Of a stretch of DNA of 64,000 nucleotides, positions 61,262 through 64,000 are shown piece by piece. The translations under genes and the position numbers were made by a program. Position 1 is the first letter of the stretch, and each line of letters starts with the position of its first letter. The notes beneath the pieces were generated by a model that was not told the origin of the DNA, did no database searches, and worked only from the letters and a program-made list of their open reading frames with translations. The DNA is from Hallella mizrahii (GTDB taxonomy: Bacteria; Bacteroidota; Bacteroidia; Bacteroidales; Bacteroidaceae), in contig NZ_VUNG01000016.1 of assembly GCF_009695775.1 (NCBI RefSeq), positions 1 through 64,000 of the forward strand. Direction: 5' to 3'.

Positions 61262-62629
61262 CTACGCCCGATGTTGTGCTGCCACCTGTCGGAGGGTGAT
61301 GGCATAGGCGGTGAGCATTAGCACGCCGGTGAGTATCCACGAGATGGGATACACGGCCATGAGATGGTTGAAGCCGGGATGCGACGGGCAATAGAAGAAG
61401 ATCCAACCCAGTCGAAACACGCAGGTGCCAAAGATAGCAATCAGCGTAGGCTCCAGCGAATGCCCCAATCCACGAAGACATGCTGCCGAAATCTCGTAAC
61501 TCGCCGCGATCCATTGGAAGATGAGCACATCGGACAGTCGCTCACGGGCAAAGGCGGTGACATCGGGATCGGCGGTGAACAGCCAGAGGAAAAAACCGCG
61601 CCCGCTGTAGAACAGCAGGTTGCCGGCCAAACAGAACAGCGCACCGCAGGCCATGCTCAACCAAAACACACGCTTACAACGGTCGATGAGGCCGGCACCA
61701 TAGTTTTGTCCGACAAAGGTGACGGCGGTGCCCGTGAAGGCACTCATCAGAAAATAGCAGTAGTATTCAAAGTTCTGTTCCACTGACGATCCTGCGATGG
61801 CCGCGGCACCGTAGCTGTTGATGCCGGTTTGAACAAACACGTTGCTGAAGGAGAAGAGCATGCTCTGCACGCCGGTGGGGATGCCGATGACCAGAATGCG
61901 GCGCAGTGACTGACGGTCTACGTGCAGTCGAGTGGCTTGTAGACGGAAAGGCCCACTCTCATGGCGCAATACGCATATCATGCACGAGGCACTGAACACA
62001 TTGGCCAACCCCGTAGCCGCCGCCACGCCCGCCACGCTCCAGTGAAGGACGATGACGAAGAGCAGACAGCAGAGCGTATTGACCACGCCGGCGGCAAGCA
62101 ACATATACAGCGGGCGGCGTGTGTCGCCTTTACTGCGCAGAATGGCGGCGCCAAAGTTGAAGACGATAAAGAAAGGTACACCCAGAAAGTAAACGCGTAG
62201 ATAGGTCGTTGCGTCGGAAAGAATCTCTTGCGGCGTCGCCATCCAGCGAAGTATCGTAGGTGCAAAGGTCAGCCCTATGATCAATAGCAGCAAGCTGCAT
62301 ACTATGGCAATGACACATGTGGTTCCTACGGCGTTGCGCACACGGTGACGGTCTCGGGCGCCAATGGCCATGGCTATGACGGCGTTGGCACCGACCGATA
62401 TGCCGACAAAGAGATTGATGAGCAGGTTGATGAGAAAGGTGTTTGCACCGACGGCTGCCAGTGCCTCACTCGACGCAAAGCGCCCTACCACAGCCACGTC
62501 GATCGAGATAAACAGCTGTTGCAGAATGCTGCTCACTGCGAAAGGCATAGCCACTTGCAGCATTTTGCCTAAGAGAGGTCCGTGGAGCATGTCCATCATC
62601 TTGCTGTCCTTGCTTTTCTCGTTTCCCAT
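61262..62629 (-). CDS. MATE-family multidrug/organic cation exporter
   Basis: 455 aa, 12 membrane helices in two related halves (e.g. LQVAMPFAVSSILQQLFISIDVAVVGRFASSEALAAVGA and ILVIGIPTGVQSMLFSFSNVFVQTGINSYGAAAIAGSS). Na+- or H+-coupled export of cationic compounds in the inner membrane; substrate unknown. Single gene with a -7-like TAACTTTG on the minus strand (62663-62670). Length typical. Confidence 0.95.
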   Translation of the reverse strand: MGNEKSKDSKMMDMLHGPLLGKMLQVAMPFAVSSILQQLFISIDVAVVGRFASSEALAAVGANTFLINLLINLFVGISVGANAVIAMAIGARDRHRVRNAVGTTCVIAIVCSLLLLIIGLTFAPTILRWMATPQEILSDATTYLRVYFLGVPFFIVFNFGAAILRSKGDTRRPLYMLLAAGVVNTLCCLLFVIVLHWSVAGVAAATGLANVFSASCMICVLRHESGPFRLQATRLHVDRQSLRRILVIGIPTGVQSMLFSFSNVFVQTGINSYGAAAIAGSSVEQNFEYYCYFLMSAFTGTAVTFVGQNYGAGLIDRCKRVFWLSMACGALFCLAGNLLFYSGRGFFLWLFTADPDVTAFARERLSDVLIFQWIAASYEISAACLRGLGHSLEPTLIAIFGTCVFRLGWIFFYCPSHPGFNHLMAVYPISWILTGVLMLTAYAITLRQVAAQHRA

Positions 62630-62871
62630 GACTCAACACGATTGATTCTAACTTTTCTCTGCAAAGTTATAGTTTTTTTCTCATATATCCATCGTTTCAT
62701 AGCTGTATGCCCATGATTTTCTCTATGAATCCGTTGCTCTTGGGAATGTGGAAAGAAGCGAGTGAAGATGTTGGCGTCTGACAAGGTTGGATGGGTGAGG
62801 GCGTGTTGTTAATCAATATTAAATGATGGTAAGTTTTGACACTTATCCTTCGTTGATTGACGAAAAAATTG

Positions 62872-62879
62872 TAACTTTG
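62872..62879 (+). promoter_or_regulatory. Putative -7 element of the SRP RNA/tRNA unit
   Basis: TAACTTTG 33 bp before the mature SRP RNA. The -33 is not clear (TTGATTG is nearby at 62853-62859). Confidence 0.5.
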
Positions 62880-62911
62880 CCCCCGCATTTGCGAAAACAG
62901 ATGCGATCAAC

Positions 62912-63011
62912 ATGGGCAAGTCTCTTACGGTCAGCTCCCTTGGAATCCCCCAGGACGGGAACGTAGCAAGGGTACTTGGTTGTAGCGACGCGATAAGAAC
63001 CGCTTGCCCAC
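62912..63011 (+). ncRNA. ffs: Signal recognition particle RNA (small bacterial type)
   Basis: About 100 nt. Closing stem GGGCAAG (62914-62920) with CTTGCCC (63003-63009). The conserved Ffh-binding domain is seen as CGGTCAGCTCCC near the middle, then CAGGACGGGAACGTAGCAAGG, the asymmetric-loop and GGAA-type tetraloop region of small SRP RNAs. It targets nascent membrane proteins with Ffh. A short hairpin (62884-62905) lies upstream in the leader and may be removed during processing. Ends are approximate. Confidence 0.9.
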
Positions 63012-63013
63012 CT

Positions 63014-63087
63014 GCCTCTTTAGCTCAGTTGGCCAGAGCACGTGATTTGTAATCTCGGGGTCGTTGGTTCGAATCCGACAAGAGGCT
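63014..63087 (+). tRNA. tRNA-Thr (anticodon UGU)
   Basis: 74 nt, full cloverleaf: acceptor GCCTCTT/AAGAGGC, D-stem GCTC/GAGC, anticodon loop TTTGTAA with UGU, T-arm GTTGGTTCGAATCCGAC. CCA not encoded (CA follows the discriminator T). One U-U mismatch at 29-41 in the anticodon stem (GTG versus CTC). It follows the SRP RNA by 2 nt, so the two are processed from one transcript. Confidence 0.95.
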
Positions 63088-63094
63088 CATCAAA

Positions 63095-63126
63095 AATCCT
63101 TCCTCACGGGGAAGGATTCTTTGTTT
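63095..63126 (+). terminator. Terminator after tRNA-Thr
   Basis: 9-bp stem (63095-63103 with 63110-63118), 6-nt loop, then CTTTGTTTC. Ends the ffs-tRNA transcript. Confidence 0.7.
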
Positions 63127-63153
63127 CTACACCTTATTATATATATAGGACTC
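63127..63153 (+). repeat. AT-rich 27-bp element, intact copy
   Basis: Reverse complement identical over all 27 bp to 26515-26541. Contains ACCTTATTATATATATAGG. Lies between the tRNA terminator and the patatin start, 41 bp upstream of the ATG. Confidence 0.8.
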
Positions 63154-63193
63154 GATTTCTAATAAGGACATCGGTCTTCTTCCTCTTTAGCTT

Positions 63194-64000
63194 ATGAACA
63201 TTCTCGATACATTCCACTCTTTCCTTCAGCGTTTCAGAAGATCTTCCATGGATGTCGCTCTCGTCCTTGGCGGTGGCGGCGCGCGCGGCTTTGCACATAT
63301 CGGAGCCATTGAGGCCTTGCAAGCGCATGGCTATCATATCACTTCTGTGGCGGGAACATCGATGGGCGCACTGGTGGGTGGACTCTTTGTTGCCGGCAAG
63401 ATGGAGGAGCTCAAAACGATTGCGCATCGTTTGACAAAGATGCAGATGCTCAAGATAATGGATGTTTCTCCCGGCTTGGATCATCTGGCCAGCGGTGAGC
63501 GGCTGCTCAAGGAGTTGCGTCAGATAGTGGGAGAGGTGCGTATTGAGGATCTCCCGATACCCTATGCTTGTGTGGCTTCTGATATCATCAGTGGACAGCC
63601 ATATGTATTCCGAGAGGGCGAACTGGCGCAGGCCATACGTGCTTCGGTGTCTATCCCTTGCTTTTTTAAACCTGTAGAGATAGGCGGCGCACTCTATGTC
63701 GACGGCAGTGTACACGACACGCTGCCCTTGGACGTGGTGAGCAGAAAGAAAGGGGATCTGCTTGTCGCCGTCAATGCGAGTGCACCCGACGCATATCCAC
63801 AGAGCAATGGCGCACCTGCGACAACGCGTGAGAATAGTAGCTTTTGGATGCGATGGATACCAGTCATGAAGTCAGGATTGTCGAGCAATTATGTCAGAAT
63901 GGCTGTGCGGGTAGCCTGCCTGTCGGTACAAAACAATACGATGATGGCTGAGCGGCTGACACCTCCCGACATCCTTGCTGACATACCGATGGACGCCTTT
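63194..64000 (+). CDS. RssA-like patatin-family phospholipase (3' end beyond window)
   Basis: 269 codons seen; the gene runs off the end. Patatin motifs: LVLGGGGARGFAHIGAIEAL (oxyanion loop), nucleophile Ser56 in GTSMGA, catalytic Asp170 in YVDGSVHD. No signal peptide or barrel so far, so unlike the first patatin it looks cytoplasmic, as RssA-type proteins are. The first residues MNILDTFHSFLQRFRRSSM before the domain are short; Met19 is an alternative start. Substrate unknown; likely a phospholipid or lysophospholipid hydrolase. Confidence 0.9.
   Translation, partial: MNILDTFHSFLQRFRRSSMDVALVLGGGGARGFAHIGAIEALQAHGYHITSVAGTSMGALVGGLFVAGKMEELKTIAHRLTKMQMLKIMDVSPGLDHLASGERLLKELRQIVGEVRIEDLPIPYACVASDIISGQPYVFREGELAQAIRASVSIPCFFKPVEIGGALYVDGSVHDTLPLDVVSRKKGDLLVAVNASAPDAYPQSNGAPATTRENSSFWMRWIPVMKSGLSSNYVRMAVRVACLSVQNNTMMAERLTPPDILADIPMDAF

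Noticed and set aside
63127..63153. Attachment site of an integrated element next to tRNA-Thr
   Set aside because: The 27-bp element is repeated elsewhere away from tRNAs, does not copy the tRNA 3' end, and no integrase is near.

Overview
The window looks like chromosomal DNA of a Bacteroidota bacterium, most likely Prevotellaceae (Prevotella, Segatella or Xylanibacter type). The evidence is two SusC/SusD polysaccharide-utilization loci (PULs), each with a hybrid two-component system (HTCS) regulator; repeated TTTG-N19/20-TAnnTTTG promoters, the form used by the Bacteroidota primary sigma factor; a NuoC-NuoD fusion in an 11-subunit complex I operon without nuoE, nuoF or nuoG; and a dual-membrane anti-sigma protein next to an ECF sigma factor. 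I see no phage, transposase, integrase, rRNA operon or CRISPR array. The genus is inferred, not proven.

Layout. 1-11.2 kb: PUL 1, with GH43 enzyme, SusD and SusC on the minus strand and a divergent HTCS. 11.2-12.2 kb: gene-free, rich in repeats. 12.2-22.7 kb: nuoABCDHIJKLMN. 22.8-25.2 kb: a 41-codon small ORF, rpe, 22-bp minisatellites, a DUF559 protein and an ECF sigma factor. 25.3-29.2 kb: a CE2-like esterase and a DUF5686-type outer-membrane protein. 29.4-32.7 kb: a four-gene minus-strand cassette (nucleotidyltransferase, ATP-grasp protein, CDP-alcohol phosphotransferase, HAD phosphatase) that looks like an uncharacterized phospho-head-group or lipid pathway. 32.9-35 kb: a patatin/beta-barrel protein. 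35-37 kb: repeats, a LuxR-type response regulator and a HicA/HicB module. 37.1-52.3 kb: PUL 2, with HTCS, GH3, SusC, SusD, CE1-like esterase and GH3. 52.4-54.1 kb: YfcE-type phosphoesterase, a sigma-70 family factor and a 79-aa protein. 54.2-58.6 kb: a 1451-aa acyl-CoA dehydratase activase/double-cubane type protein. 58.6-62.6 kb: tpx, a dual-membrane anti-sigma factor with its ECF sigma factor, and a MATE exporter. 62.9-64 kb: SRP RNA, tRNA-Thr and the 5' part of an RssA-like patatin gene.

How it works together. The PULs import and cut plant-type glycans: outer-membrane SusCD uptake, periplasmic GH43, GH3 and CE1 enzymes, and HTCS sensors that see released oligosaccharides. Complex I, with an unidentified electron donor, supports anaerobic respiration. 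Several membrane and envelope systems (patatins, CDP-alcohol cassette, ECF/anti-sigma pair) point to active envelope remodelling.

The most unusual signal is the density of short repeat families: AT-rich 27-bp elements, CTCTCC palindromes, ATTCAACATT repeats, 22-bp arrays and a 260-bp interspersed repeat. They repeatedly touch or overwrite gene ends. Examples are the C-termini of Rpe, the DUF559 protein and the HAD protein, and the N-terminus of the DUF5686 protein.
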